A stretch of DNA of 43,212 nucleotides from an uncultured Eubacteriales bacterium (GTDB lineage Bacteria > Bacillota > Clostridia > Oscillospirales > Ruminococcaceae), in NCBI GenBank assembly GCA_900319075.1, contig ONMZ01000013.1:1-43212 (forward strand), given 5' to 3'. Below, piece by piece: positions 16,201 to 25,033 of the stretch. The notes beneath the pieces are model-generated. The model worked only from the letters and a program-made list of their open reading frames with translations, ran no database searches and was not told the origin of the DNA. The number at the start of each line of letters is the position of its first letter. The first letter of the stretch is position 1. The translations under genes and the position numbers were made by a program.

Positions 16201-17631
16201 ATGTCTTCAGCACAGTTCAAGCTTGATATGTTCGAGGGACCGCTGGACCTGCTGCTCCACCTTATATCAAAGCACAAACTGAATATACACGATATCGAGA
16301 TATCGCTGCTGCTGGAGCAATATCTGGAATATATGCATCAGCTTGACCATGAGGATCTGGAGGATGCTGCGGATTTCCTTGAAATGGCAGCAAGGCTGAT
16401 ATATATAAAGACAGTATCCCTGCTGCCTCAGGACGAGGAAGCGGTGGAGCTTAAAAAGGAGCTTGAGGGAAGACTTATCGAGTATTCCCAGTGTAAGCTG
16501 CTGGCAAAGGAGCTTGGCAGGGTGTACGCAGGGGGCGATATTTTTGTGCGCAAGCCTGTGGTGATACCCGTTGACAAGACCTATACCCGTGAGCATGACC
16601 CACAGGTGCTCCTTGAAGCCTATTTCGGGCTTTCGGAAAAGGCAAGGAACGAGAAGCCTATAAATGCAAAGATATTCCAGCCCATTGTATCATACAAAGT
16701 GGTGTCGGTGGGCTCAAAGATAGTTTATGTGCTTAAAAAGCTGTATACCGTAGGGGTGTGCGATCTTTCCCATATCTACGACGGAATGGAAACAAAAAGC
16801 GAGAGAGTGGCTACTTTTCTGGCTATTCTGGAACTTACAAAATCCGGAAGGATATGCCTTAACGACGACAATACGCAGATATTTTTCAGCGAAAAGAGCA
16901 GAAAGCGCAAAAAACACCTTGATAACCCGGAGGATACCAGCTCGGCTGACGTGCTGCCTGCTGAGGATATCGCAGAGGAAATACCGCTGCAGCAGGAAAG
17001 TGCGGAAGACTCTGAGACAGAGCAAATTCAGGCACAGCAGATGCCTCGGGACAGCGAGCTTGACTGTGATGAAGCTGACGGACAGGCCGAGGAAAACAGC
17101 GTGATTACTGAACCGGCAGAGGAACTTGCTGCCGTACAAGAGCAAACTGAAGCTCTGCAGGCTGAATTACCTGTACAGATAGATGATACGGACGAAACCG
17201 AAGAAATCGAGCAAGCTTCTCAGAAGCCTGTGCAGGACAAAATGTGTGAAACCGAATCACCCGTGGAGGATATCCCTGTCTTTGTGCCGGACGACGTGGT
17301 GTATACCCCGTCGGAAGCTGTTAAAACGAACAAGCCCAAAGGCGAGAACAGACCTGCTGCGGAGCGTGTGCGTGAAAGCAGTGCGCTGATTTATAAGCCT
17401 GCGGCGGTGAAAAAAACAGTTGCCGAAAAACCTGACTATGAACAGATCGTACCACAGGTGAGCGAACCTGTCCAAGAGGAATTTGTGCCCGGCGAAAGTG
17501 AACAGACCGGGACAGACAAAGTGAACTGCGGGTTTAAACCGAATTACTGGAACAGGCTTCGCTGGTACTGGGCAAGGGTATCTGTTGGTGACGACGCTGT
17601 GGGAAATTACTGGAGATACGGAAAATCATAA
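16201..17631 (+). CDS. scpA: Segregation and condensation protein A with a long acidic C-terminal extension
   Basis: Kleisin subunit of the SMC-ScpA-ScpB chromosome condensin. Residues 1-232 are a complete ScpA: the SMC-neck-binding N-terminus (FKLDMFEGPLDLLLHLISKH), DIEISLLLEQYLEYM, LEMAARLIYIKTVSLLP, and the C-terminal winged helix (VATFLAILELTKSGRICL). Usual length is about 250 aa; this one has 476. Residues 233-476 start with a basic patch (KSRKRKKH). About 200 Glu/Asp/Gln/Pro-rich, probably disordered residues follow. The last 33 residues are aromatic and basic (FKPNYWNRLRWYWARVSVG, then GNYWRYGKS). The reading frame is open throughout and ends 18 bp before scpB, so this is not a frameshift artefact. 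Confidence 0.93.
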   Translation: MSSAQFKLDMFEGPLDLLLHLISKHKLNIHDIEISLLLEQYLEYMHQLDHEDLEDAADFLEMAARLIYIKTVSLLPQDEEAVELKKELEGRLIEYSQCKLLAKELGRVYAGGDIFVRKPVVIPVDKTYTREHDPQVLLEAYFGLSEKARNEKPINAKIFQPIVSYKVVSVGSKIVYVLKKLYTVGVCDLSHIYDGMETKSERVATFLAILELTKSGRICLNDDNTQIFFSEKSRKRKKHLDNPEDTSSADVLPAEDIAEEIPLQQESAEDSETEQIQAQQMPRDSELDCDEADGQAEENSVITEPAEELAAVQEQTEALQAELPVQIDDTDETEEIEQASQKPVQDKMCETESPVEDIPVFVPDDVVYTPSEAVKTNKPKGENRPAAERVRESSALIYKPAAVKKTVAEKPDYEQIVPQVSEPVQEEFVPGESEQTGTDKVNCGFKPNYWNRLRWYWARVSVGDDAVGNYWRYGKS

Positions 17632-17649
17632 TGATTTGAGAGGATAAGT

Positions 17650-18222
17650 ATGGAATTTGAAGATATGGTGCCTGTTGTTGAGGCTGTGCTGTTTGCAGGG
17701 GGAGAGCCTGTTGAGGCATCAAGGCTTTGTGAGATCACAGGGCTTGTAAAACAGGAGCTTGAGCAGGTCATATCTGCCCTTGAGGACAGATATAAAGACC
17801 CGGGCAGCGGAATTGAACTGCTGAGGCTGAACGATTCTTATCAGCTTGCAACAAAACAGGAGTTTGCAGCGTACATAAAATCTGCACTGGAGATAAAAAA
17901 GAACTCGCAGCTTTCTCCGGCGGCGCTTGAAACGCTGACCATAATCGCATATAACCAGCCTGTAACAAAGGGTTTCGTCGAGAACGTCAGAGGAGTGGAT
18001 TCTTCGGGAGTGGTAAACTCGCTGGTTGAAAAGGATCTGCTGGCAGAGGCAGGCAGACTTGACCTTCCGGGCAGACCTATAGCGTATAAGACCACCGAGA
18101 ATTTTCTCAGAGCTTTCAGGCTTTCCAGTCTTAAAGATCTTCCGCCCTTGCCGGAGCCCAGCGAACAGGTAACTATTGACGAGATACTTGAAAATTCCCG
18201 TAACGAACAAAACGGGGAATAA
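17650..18222 (+). CDS. scpB: Segregation and condensation protein B
   Basis: Dimeric winged-helix protein that binds ScpA in the bacterial condensin. The 190 aa match ScpB: VVEAVLFAGGEPVEASRL, DRYKDPGSGIELLRL, LSPAALETLTIIAYNQPV, VRGVDSSGVVNSLVEKDL and GRPIAYKTTENFLRAFRL. Length is normal. It follows scpA directly, as in most Firmicutes. SD GAGAGGA precedes the ATG. Confidence 0.96.
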   Translation: MEFEDMVPVVEAVLFAGGEPVEASRLCEITGLVKQELEQVISALEDRYKDPGSGIELLRLNDSYQLATKQEFAAYIKSALEIKKNSQLSPAALETLTIIAYNQPVTKGFVENVRGVDSSGVVNSLVEKDLLAEAGRLDLPGRPIAYKTTENFLRAFRLSSLKDLPPLPEPSEQVTIDEILENSRNEQNGE

Positions 18223-18254
18223 AGAATTTACTTGTAATACTATGAAAGGAGCTG

Positions 18255-19157
18255 ATGACTATAATAGTATTATATATACTGCTTGGCATAATAGCCCTTA
18301 TCGTCATTTTGCTCCATTTTTCCGTTAGAGCTACGATAAAGGCAAGCAAGCAGGGTGCGGAAATAAAGGTCAAATGGCTTTTCTTTACCCTATATCCAAG
18401 AAAGCCGAAGAAGCCAAAAAAATCAAAAAAGAAAAAAGGCGAGGCTGAAACGGCTGATGAGCAGCCTGAGAGCCAACAGACCGATCTTTCGGAGGAATCT
18501 CTGGAGGAGTTTATAAAACAGGCCGAGCAGACAAGTGAACCACCGGAGCACTCTGATGAGCCGGAGACTTCGCCGGAAAAAGAGCCCGATACCACACAAG
18601 AGCCGGAAAAGACAGATAAACAGCAGGCAAAGAAAGCTAAAAAGGAAAAAAGAAAAAAACAGCATGAGCCTGATATCGAACCGGCGGAGGGCAAAAAGGA
18701 AAAAGGCAAGCTCGCCCAGCTCAAGGACAAATTCAATATGGTCAAGCCCTATATCCCTTTGGGCTGGAAGTACTTTAGGAAAATATTGAAAAAGATACGT
18801 ATCACCGATGTTCAGGCGGATGTTACCGTGGGTAAGGAAGATGCCTATGAAGCTGCGCTGTGGTACGGCAAAGTTCAGGGCTTTTTGTTCTCAACGATGG
18901 GTTGGCTGGGCTGTATTTTCACTATAAAGCTAAAACGGCTGGATGTCCATTGTGAGTTCAACGAGAAGGTAATGGACGGGGAAATATATCTGAAAGTAAA
19001 GATCAGACCAAGCACCATGATACACATAGCCTTTTGTATGGCGATAAAGGCGCTTTGTATCTTTATAAGGCAGAAAAAAGAACAAAAGCTCAAAGCTCAG
19101 GCTGCACGGAAAAGGCATGAACAGCAACAAAAACAACAGCAGAAAAAAGCTGCATAG
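18255..19157 (+). CDS. DUF2953 protein (YtfI-like)
   Basis: Function unknown. One N-terminal membrane helix (residues 2-22) is followed by a short beta segment (IKVKWLFFTLYP), a basic run, and then about 110 very Glu/Lys-rich residues likely to be disordered. The DUF2953 domain lies around residues 170-270 (ITDVQADVTVGKEDAYEAAL, FEFNEKV-like strands). Its position directly before gerW/ytfJ repeats the ytfI-ytfJ neighbourhood of sporulating Firmicutes, which supports a role linked to spores. SD AAAGGAG is 5 nt from the ATG. The C-terminus is a Gln/Lys-rich tail. Confidence 0.85.
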   Translation: MTIIVLYILLGIIALIVILLHFSVRATIKASKQGAEIKVKWLFFTLYPRKPKKPKKSKKKKGEAETADEQPESQQTDLSEESLEEFIKQAEQTSEPPEHSDEPETSPEKEPDTTQEPEKTDKQQAKKAKKEKRKKQHEPDIEPAEGKKEKGKLAQLKDKFNMVKPYIPLGWKYFRKILKKIRITDVQADVTVGKEDAYEAALWYGKVQGFLFSTMGWLGCIFTIKLKRLDVHCEFNEKVMDGEIYLKVKIRPSTMIHIAFCMAIKALCIFIRQKKEQKLKAQAARKRHEQQQKQQQKKAA

Positions 19158-19198
19158 ACCAAAATAACAAAGACTAATATACAGAAAGGTTGATAGAT

Positions 19199-19588
19199 AT
19201 GAATTCAAACTCAAAGATCGAAGCTCTGGTAAACACCGCCATGTCAAAGCTGCGTGAGATCGCAGACTGTCAGACTATTGTGGGAAAGGAAGTTGTGACC
19301 GCTGACGGAACAACTATCATTCCTATCTCAAAGGTGTCGTTCGGTTTTGCCTCGGGCGGAAGTGACCTTCCTACAAAGGCAAAGGATACCTTCGGCGGCG
19401 GATCAGGCGGCGGAGTTTCCATTCAGCCAATGGCTTTTATCGTTATCTCCGGCGGTGAGGTAAAGCTCCTTCAGATGACTGCAAATGCAGATAAGGGCAA
19501 CGCTATCGTTAATATGGTACCTGAGGTGATCGATAAGATCACGGATTTTCTCGGCAAAAAGAAAGAGGGAAATGATTCCGCCGAATAA
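19199..19588 (+). CDS. ytfJ: GerW family sporulation protein
   Basis: Spore protein needed in Bacillus for normal germination and lysozyme resistance of spores. The 129 aa show the GerW/YtfJ pattern: LREIADCQTIVGKEVVTADG, IPISKVSFGFASGG, a Gly-rich stretch (FGGGSGGGVSIQPMAF) and VPEVIDKITDFLGKKK. The ATG at 19199 is preferred over the in-frame TTG at 19190, because the AGAAAGG SD is only 2 nt from the TTG. It is co-oriented and operon-linked with the DUF2953 gene. Confidence 0.93.
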   Translation: MNSNSKIEALVNTAMSKLREIADCQTIVGKEVVTADGTTIIPISKVSFGFASGGSDLPTKAKDTFGGGSGGGVSIQPMAFIVISGGEVKLLQMTANADKGNAIVNMVPEVIDKITDFLGKKKEGNDSAE

Positions 19589-19653
19589 GCTGTATTTATA
19601 AGACGTTTGTGCACAGAATATCTATTGATGATCTGTGTAAGGACGTGAACATT

Positions 19654-20802
19654 ATGAGAAAACTGCTTAGTAGGGTCTTTTGCGCCTTTGCGGCTTTATG
19701 TACAATTTTTTGTACTTGTCCGGACGCAAAAGCGGATAATTTACCATCGGTCAGTGCAAAGGGCGCAGTGGTAATCAATGCATCCACAGGAGAGGTGCTT
19801 TACAGCCACTTTGCGGAGAAAAGCCTGCCTATGGCAAGCACAACTAAAATAATGACCACCATACTTGCCATTGAACACGGTGACCTTGACAGCAGGTTTA
19901 CCGTTGACCCTGTGGCGGTAAGGGTGGAAGGCTCATCTATGGGCTTGAAGGAAAATGACAAGGTGACTCTTAGAGACCTGTGCTACGGAATGATGCTCCC
20001 CAGCGGCAATGATGCGGCAAACTGCACTGCCGTAAGAGTGGGAGGTAGCATTGAAAACTTTGTACGGCTGATGAACGATAAGGCAAAACAGCTGGGGCTT
20101 GAAAATACCCACTTTGTCACACCATCAGGACTTGATGACTATACCCAGGATCACTATTCCTCAGCCCTTGATATGGCAAGACTTACCCGTTATGCCATGA
20201 AGAATAAGGAGTTCAGAAAGATATGCTCCGCCAAAAGCGTCAAACTCAGCTTCGGCGACCCGCCCTATGACAGGTGGCTGACAAACACGAATAAGCTTCT
20301 CAAGACCTGTCACGGCGTTATCGGTGTAAAGACAGGATTTACCGACAAGGCTGGACGATGCCTTGTGTCCTGCTGTTCAAGAGGAGGCACAGAGCTTATT
20401 TGCGTTACTCTGGGTGACAGAAATGACTGGCAGGATCATAGCAGGCTTTATGACAGCTGCTTTCCTCTGGTTGCAAGGCAGGAGCTTTCCTGCGGCACAA
20501 AGGGCTTTGTTCTGAATGTGGCAGGGGGAGAGTGTGACAAAATAAGGTGCAGGATCCAACCTGCATATGCCTGTATATCAAAGGACAGCAGGGACAGTGT
20601 CCGGCCTGTGGTACATCTTCCCATGTTTGTATATGCCCCGGTGAAAAAGGGAGATGCTGTGGGCAGAGTGGATTTTTGGTATAAAGGCGAATTGATAGCT
20701 CAAAGTGCTATTTATGCCGACGAGGATTGCCCCTTGGCAAAAGGACAGGATAAGGGCTTTGTGGATAAATTGAAACAAAAGCTGATTTTGTGGCTTTCGT
20801 AA
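19654..20802 (+). CDS. dacF: D-alanyl-D-alanine carboxypeptidase (DacF type)
   Basis: Secreted serine peptidase (penicillin-binding protein, S11) that trims the terminal D-Ala of peptidoglycan side chains. With the start at 19654 (AAGGA upstream), a signal peptide covers residues 1-28. The catalytic triad motifs are in order: STTK (Ser62, Lys65), SGN (Ser117) and KTG (Lys226). The C-terminal beta domain is present and the last residues (VDKLKQKLILWLS) form an amphipathic anchor. Its place behind gerW and before rluB is as in other Clostridia. DacF in Bacillus acts during spore cortex formation. Confidence 0.94.
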   Translation: MRKLLSRVFCAFAALCTIFCTCPDAKADNLPSVSAKGAVVINASTGEVLYSHFAEKSLPMASTTKIMTTILAIEHGDLDSRFTVDPVAVRVEGSSMGLKENDKVTLRDLCYGMMLPSGNDAANCTAVRVGGSIENFVRLMNDKAKQLGLENTHFVTPSGLDDYTQDHYSSALDMARLTRYAMKNKEFRKICSAKSVKLSFGDPPYDRWLTNTNKLLKTCHGVIGVKTGFTDKAGRCLVSCCSRGGTELICVTLGDRNDWQDHSRLYDSCFPLVARQELSCGTKGFVLNVAGGECDKIRCRIQPAYACISKDSRDSVRPVVHLPMFVYAPVKKGDAVGRVDFWYKGELIAQSAIYADEDCPLAKGQDKGFVDKLKQKLILWLS

Positions 20803-20853
20803 AAACGATCTCTTTGCGGATCATATCTGCAAGGGGGTACATAAGGAGATAAA

Positions 20854-21591
20854 ATGGAAAAAGTCAGGATACAAAAGATAATTGCCGATAGCGGACTTTG
20901 CTCTCGAAGAAAAGCAGAGGAGCTTATCGAAAAGGGCAAGGTAAAGGTGAACGGTCACCCATGTAAGCTTGGAGATAAGGCTTTGCCGGGCAAGGATATG
21001 ATCACCGTCGGCGGAGAGCTCATAACGGTGGATAAGCGCAGAAAACTGTATTACATAATGCTGCACAAGCCACGTGGATATGTGACAACTACAAGCGATG
21101 AGCTTGGCAGAAAATGCGTGACAGAGCTGCTTGAAAATATACCTGAAAGGGTCTATCCGATAGGTCGGCTCGATAAGGATTCTGAGGGACTGCTCCTTTT
21201 TACCAACGACGGCGGCTTTGCAAACGATATGATGCACCCCTCACGGCATATCTCAAAAACCTACCGTGTTACAGTACGGCCGGATATTACCGAGCAGCAG
21301 CTGGTGCAGCTTGCCTCGGGTGTGGAGATAGACGGAAGAAAGACAGCCGAGTGTAATGTGGTCGTGCTTGATAAACAAGTGGGCAGAGTAGTTTTGCAAA
21401 TGACCATATTTGAGGGCAGAAACAGACAGATAAGAAAAATGTGCGAGGCGGTAGGTCTTGAGGTCGCAAGGCTGAAACGAACAGCTGTGGGACCGGTGAA
21501 GCTTGGAATGCTCAAGCCGGGCAGCTTCAGAGAGCTTAAACCGGACGAGCTCAGAGCGCTTAGAAATGCAGTTACAAAAAAGCAGGGTTAA
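20854..21591 (+). CDS. rluB: rRNA pseudouridine synthase, RluB/RsuA family
   Basis: Converts a specific rRNA uridine to pseudouridine. An N-terminal S4 RNA-binding domain (IQKIIADSGLCSRRKAEELI, residues 6-50) is followed by the catalytic domain. The catalytic Asp107 is in GRLDKDSEGLLLFTNDG. The later motif FEGRNRQIRKMCEAVGLEV is typical of RsuA/RluB/E/F. Its 245 aa and gene order fit the 23S-modifying RluB, but the exact target cannot be read. SD AAGGAG precedes the ATG. Confidence 0.93.
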   Translation: MEKVRIQKIIADSGLCSRRKAEELIEKGKVKVNGHPCKLGDKALPGKDMITVGGELITVDKRRKLYYIMLHKPRGYVTTTSDELGRKCVTELLENIPERVYPIGRLDKDSEGLLLFTNDGGFANDMMHPSRHISKTYRVTVRPDITEQQLVQLASGVEIDGRKTAECNVVVLDKQVGRVVLQMTIFEGRNRQIRKMCEAVGLEVARLKRTAVGPVKLGMLKPGSFRELKPDELRALRNAVTKKQG

Positions 21592-21623
21592 TTGTAAAAT
21601 TAAAGTGAACTCTGTAAAACTGC

Positions 21624-21652
21624 TTGTAAAAAATGCAAATAAATAGTATAAT
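21624..21652 (+). promoter_or_regulatory. Sigma-A promoter of the transcarboxylase operon
   Basis: TTGTAA (21624-21629), 17-bp spacer, TATAAT (21647-21652). The leader is about 45 nt. Confidence 0.8.
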
Positions 21653-21704
21653 GGTTTTGTATGATGATTATGCTTTTAATATAATTTGATTGGAGGATAT
21701 CTGT

Positions 21705-23087
21705 ATGTCTGACAAGTTGACAACTCTTGCTGAACTTACTGCTGCGGCGAGCCGTGACAGCCAAGCAAGAAACAGGCTTACATATTTGTTTGATGAGGGG
21801 AAATTCACCGAGCTGGATCCTTATGCAATGAGCGGCGATGACCTTTCGGGAGTTATTACAGCCTTTGGCTATGTGGATCAGAACCCGGTTTACGCTTTTT
21901 CTCAGGATATTTCTGTAAAGAAAGGCGCAATGACAGAGGCTCATGCAAAGAAGATCTCAAAGGTATATAGCCTTGCGGCTAAAACAGGAGTACCGGTTGT
22001 GGGTATCTACGATTCATTTGGCGCCGATGTTACGGATCCGTCAAGTGCGCTTACCGCCTATGGTTACCTTCTTTCCAAAGTCGCTAACCTTTCAGGGGTG
22101 GTTCCCCAGATCGCTGTTGTGGCTGGTACCTGTGCAGGCTGTGCAGCTATGCTTGCCGAGTCCGCAGATCTTACTGTAATAACAAAGCAGGGAGAGCTTT
22201 ATGTGGCTCCCAATGCTGATATAAAGGATTTGGCTGAAAACGCAGTGAAAAACGGCACAGCTTGTGCTTTATGCGAGGATGATAAGCAGGCTTGTGAGTT
22301 TGCCGGAGAGCTTATCGCAAAGCTTCCTCAGAACAACCTCTCACCTGTGCCTATGTATGAGTTTGAAGAGCCTGCTTTTACAGGAGCAGACAATGCACAA
22401 AACACAGTAGATAGCATTTTTGATGCAGATAGTGCAGCAGAGCTTTATGCTGGCTTGGGCAAGGCTTCCTACACAGCTCTTGCAACTCTTGGGGGAGCAA
22501 CAGTAGGCGTTGTTGCTACAAATAAGACAGAGGATAAGCTTACAAGTGCGGACTGCTCAAAGATAGCAAGGTTTGTAAGACTCTGTGATTCCTTCGCAGT
22601 TCCCGTTGTAACATTTGTGGATACCCAGGGATTTGAGGCTAACGATTCCACAGAGATGCTGGGGGCAGTCAAGGATATGACCAAGCTTGCCAGTGCATAT
22701 GCAGAGGCAACAACGATAAAGCTTAGCGTTGTTACAGGAAAAGCTTATGGTCCTGCGTTTGTAGCCCTTGCAGGAAGAGGAGCAAATGCAGACCTTGTGT
22801 ATGCCTGTGAAAATGCTGTTATAAGTGCACTTGATCCGTTGACCGCTGTGGAATTTATGCAGCATGACCAGCTTAAAGGTGCAAATGACCTGACAGCTAA
22901 GAGAAATGAGCTTGCACAGCAGTATATCAAGGAAAATGCAAGCGCAGTCCTTGCTGCGGCAAATGGATGCGTTGACAGCGTTATTTCTCAGAGCGCTATC
23001 CGCAGGACCCTTTTAGATTCTATAGAGATAATGGCAGGCAAGAGAGTTACAAATCTTCCTAAGAAGCACAGCAACATCCAGCTTTAA
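21705..23087 (+). CDS. Acyl-CoA carboxyltransferase subunit (12S/MmdA-like, divergent and short)
   Basis: Crotonase-fold carboxyltransferase of 460 aa that moves carboxyl groups between biotin and an acyl-CoA such as (methyl)malonyl-CoA. Family segments are clear: FDEGKFTELDPYA, VYAFSQDISVKKGAMTEAHA, SGVVPQIAVVAGTCAGCAA, LPQNNLSPVP, VVTFVDTQGFEAN and GKAYGPAFVALAG. It is about 50 residues shorter than MmdA/12S: the loop normally holding GP(D/E)VI...GEEVT and SGVAH is replaced by a short APNADIKDLAEN segment. The oxyanion motif DSGGAR reads DSFGAD. These changes may alter acyl-CoA choice. The ATG at 21705 follows GGAGG. It is the first of three co-transcribed carboxylation genes. Confidence 0.87.
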   Translation: MSDKLTTLAELTAAASRDSQARNRLTYLFDEGKFTELDPYAMSGDDLSGVITAFGYVDQNPVYAFSQDISVKKGAMTEAHAKKISKVYSLAAKTGVPVVGIYDSFGADVTDPSSALTAYGYLLSKVANLSGVVPQIAVVAGTCAGCAAMLAESADLTVITKQGELYVAPNADIKDLAENAVKNGTACALCEDDKQACEFAGELIAKLPQNNLSPVPMYEFEEPAFTGADNAQNTVDSIFDADSAAELYAGLGKASYTALATLGGATVGVVATNKTEDKLTSADCSKIARFVRLCDSFAVPVVTFVDTQGFEANDSTEMLGAVKDMTKLASAYAEATTIKLSVVTGKAYGPAFVALAGRGANADLVYACENAVISALDPLTAVEFMQHDQLKGANDLTAKRNELAQQYIKENASAVLAAANGCVDSVISQSAIRRTLLDSIEIMAGKRVTNLPKKHSNIQL

Positions 23088-23121
23088 TAAAAGAATATTA
23101 TACAGATTGGTGGTTTTATAA

Positions 23122-23487
23122 ATGAAAAGATACAATATTACAGTAAACGGAAAGACTTATGACGTAGCAGTTGAAGAGACAGATGCAGCCGGCGCTTCTG
23201 CACCTGTTGCAGCAGCTCCTGTGGCTGCGGCACCGGCAGCAGCTCCCGCAGCGGCACCTGCACCTGTTGCAGAGGGAACAAAGGTGACTGCTCCAATGCC
23301 GGGTACTATCCTTGATATCAAGGTAGCGGTGGGCGATACAGTTGCATCGGGTCAGGCAATTTGCGTGCTTGAGGCTATGAAGATGGAAAACGATGTGAAT
23401 GCTCCCTGTGCAGGCAAGGTGCTCAGCATCAATACCACCAAGGGCTCGGCTGTTGAAACAGGCGCAGTTCTTGCTGTTATCGGATAA
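23122..23487 (+). CDS. Biotin carboxyl carrier protein (1.3S/GcdC-like)
   Basis: Carries biotin and shuttles CO2 between the two carboxyltransferases. In the 121 aa, a short N-terminal strand region (MKRYNITVNGKTYDV) leads to a flexible Ala/Pro linker (about residues 26-50). The biotinyl domain ends the protein, with EAMKMEND and Lys87 as the biotin site. This layout matches the 1.3S subunit of transcarboxylase and the small carrier subunits of anaerobic decarboxylases. It starts 34 bp after the acyl-CoA subunit gene, with GGTGG upstream. Confidence 0.94.
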   Translation: MKRYNITVNGKTYDVAVEETDAAGASAPVAAAPVAAAPAAAPAAAPAPVAEGTKVTAPMPGTILDIKVAVGDTVASGQAICVLEAMKMENDVNAPCAGKVLSINTTKGSAVETGAVLAVIG

Positions 23488-23531
23488 TCTCTCACCACTT
23501 ACTACATATTAACGAAAGGACATAATGGATA

Positions 23532-24929
23532 ATGGCAAAGCTTAATATAACAGAAACCGTACTTCGTGACGCACACCAGTCCCTGCTTGCAACAAGAATG
23601 TCCATAAATGACATGATAGATATTCTTCCTGAGCTTGATAAAGTCGGCTTTTATTCCGCTGAGGTATGGGGAGGAGCAACTTTTGACTCCTGTATAAGAT
23701 TTCTCAATGAGGACCCTTGGGAAAGATTGAGGATAATCAGAAGAGAGATGCCAAATACCAAGCTCCAGATGCTTTTCAGAGGACAGAATATGCTGGGTTA
23801 TCGTCACTATGCGGACGATCTGGTTGAATATTTCGTTCAGAAATCTATTGCAAACGGTATTGACATAATAAGGATCTTTGACGCGCTTAACGATATAAGA
23901 AATCTTGAAACTGCCATTAAGGCAGCGAATAAAGAGGGCGGCCACGCACAGGTAGCTATCAGCTATACCACAGGCGAGGTATTCACTCATGAGTATTATG
24001 TTGATTATGCAAAGCGTATAGAAGCTGCCGGAGCAAAATCTCTGTGTATCAAGGATATGGCTGCGCTGCTCACACCTTATGAGGCTTCCACACTTGTAAA
24101 GGATCTTAAAGCAGCGGTAAAGATACCTGTTCAGCTGCATACACACTACACATCAGGTCTTGCATCAATGTGTATCATGAAGGCTGCCGAGGCAGGTGTT
24201 GACGGCGTTGATACTGCAATGTCACCTCTTGCAAACGGTACGTCACACGCTCCGACCGAGTCTGTTGTGGCTGCTTTCCAGGGTACAGAGTATGATACAG
24301 GTCTTGACCTTGTAAAGCTCAATGAGATCAGAGAATACTTTATGGGGCTGAGAAAGAAGTACATAGACAGCGGTCTGCTTGACCCGTCAATGCTGGCTTC
24401 AAATACAAAGGCTCTGCTTTATCAGGTGCCCGGCGGAATGCTCTCAAATCTCCTTTCACAGCTTAAACAGGCAGGTAAGGCAGATCAGCTTGAAGAGGTG
24501 CTCAAGGAAGTGCCGAGAGTTCGTAAGGATTCCGGATTCCCGCCGCTTGTTACACCAACCTCTCAGATCGTCGGAACACAGGCTGTGTTCAACGTTATCA
24601 CAGGGGAGAGATATAAGACAGTTACCAAGGAGTTCAAGGGACTTGTTAAGGGCGAGTACGGAAAGACTCCTGTGGATATAGACCCCCAGTTCCAAAAGCA
24701 GATACTCAAGGACGAAAAACCTATTACCTGTCGTCCTGCCGACCTGCTTGAGCCTGAGTTTGAGACGATGAAGAAAGAAGCTGCTGAGTGGACAGAGCAG
24801 GAGGAGGACGTTCTCACCTACGCTATGTTCCCCAAGGTCGCTCCAAACTTCTTCAAGGCAAGAAGAGATAAAAAGTACGGCGTTGATTCCAACCACTCCG
24901 ATGCTGAAAATAAAGTCCATCCAGTCTGA
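23532..24929 (+). CDS. Oxaloacetate/pyruvate carboxyltransferase subunit (OadA/5S-like)
   Basis: TIM-barrel carboxyltransferase of 465 aa for oxaloacetate and pyruvate. The metal site and carbamylated lysine are visible: Asp13 in LRDAHQSLLATRM, Lys174 in SLCIKDMAALL, and His203/His205 in LHTHYTSGLASM. The C-terminal PYC/OADA domain follows (PGGMLSNLLSQLKQAG). It ends without the biotin domain that OadA usually carries, because the carrier is a separate gene here; that is the 5S arrangement of transcarboxylase. A decoy ATG at 23524 is out of frame; the gene starts at 23532 with AAAGG about 12 nt before. A strong terminator follows, and there is no OadB-like membrane subunit. Confidence 0.93.
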   Translation: MAKLNITETVLRDAHQSLLATRMSINDMIDILPELDKVGFYSAEVWGGATFDSCIRFLNEDPWERLRIIRREMPNTKLQMLFRGQNMLGYRHYADDLVEYFVQKSIANGIDIIRIFDALNDIRNLETAIKAANKEGGHAQVAISYTTGEVFTHEYYVDYAKRIEAAGAKSLCIKDMAALLTPYEASTLVKDLKAAVKIPVQLHTHYTSGLASMCIMKAAEAGVDGVDTAMSPLANGTSHAPTESVVAAFQGTEYDTGLDLVKLNEIREYFMGLRKKYIDSGLLDPSMLASNTKALLYQVPGGMLSNLLSQLKQAGKADQLEEVLKEVPRVRKDSGFPPLVTPTSQIVGTQAVFNVITGERYKTVTKEFKGLVKGEYGKTPVDIDPQFQKQILKDEKPITCRPADLLEPEFETMKKEAAEWTEQEEDVLTYAMFPKVAPNFFKARRDKKYGVDSNHSDAENKVHPV

Positions 24930-24936
24930 AAAATAT

Positions 24937-24969
24937 CAGCCGACAATCGAAAACTGTCGGCTGTTTTTT
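24937..24969 (+). terminator. Terminator of the transcarboxylase operon
   Basis: Perfect 9-bp stem CAGCCGACA / TGTCGGCTG followed by six T. Confidence 0.92.
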
Positions 24970-24970
24970 G

Positions 24971-24999
24971 TTGCAAAAAGATCTGAAATATGGTATACT
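24971..24999 (+). promoter_or_regulatory. Sigma-A promoter of the DUF4317 gene
   Basis: TTGCAA (24971-24976), 17-bp spacer, TATACT (24994-24999). It begins right after the preceding terminator. Confidence 0.78.
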
Positions 25000-25033
25000 G
25001 TTAATCAGCTACTAAAACGGAGGAACAGGATAA

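Noticed and set aside
23532-24929. Sodium-pumping oxaloacetate decarboxylase
   Set aside because: No beta or gamma membrane subunit follows, and a strong terminator closes the operon, so the soluble transcarboxylase reading is preferred.
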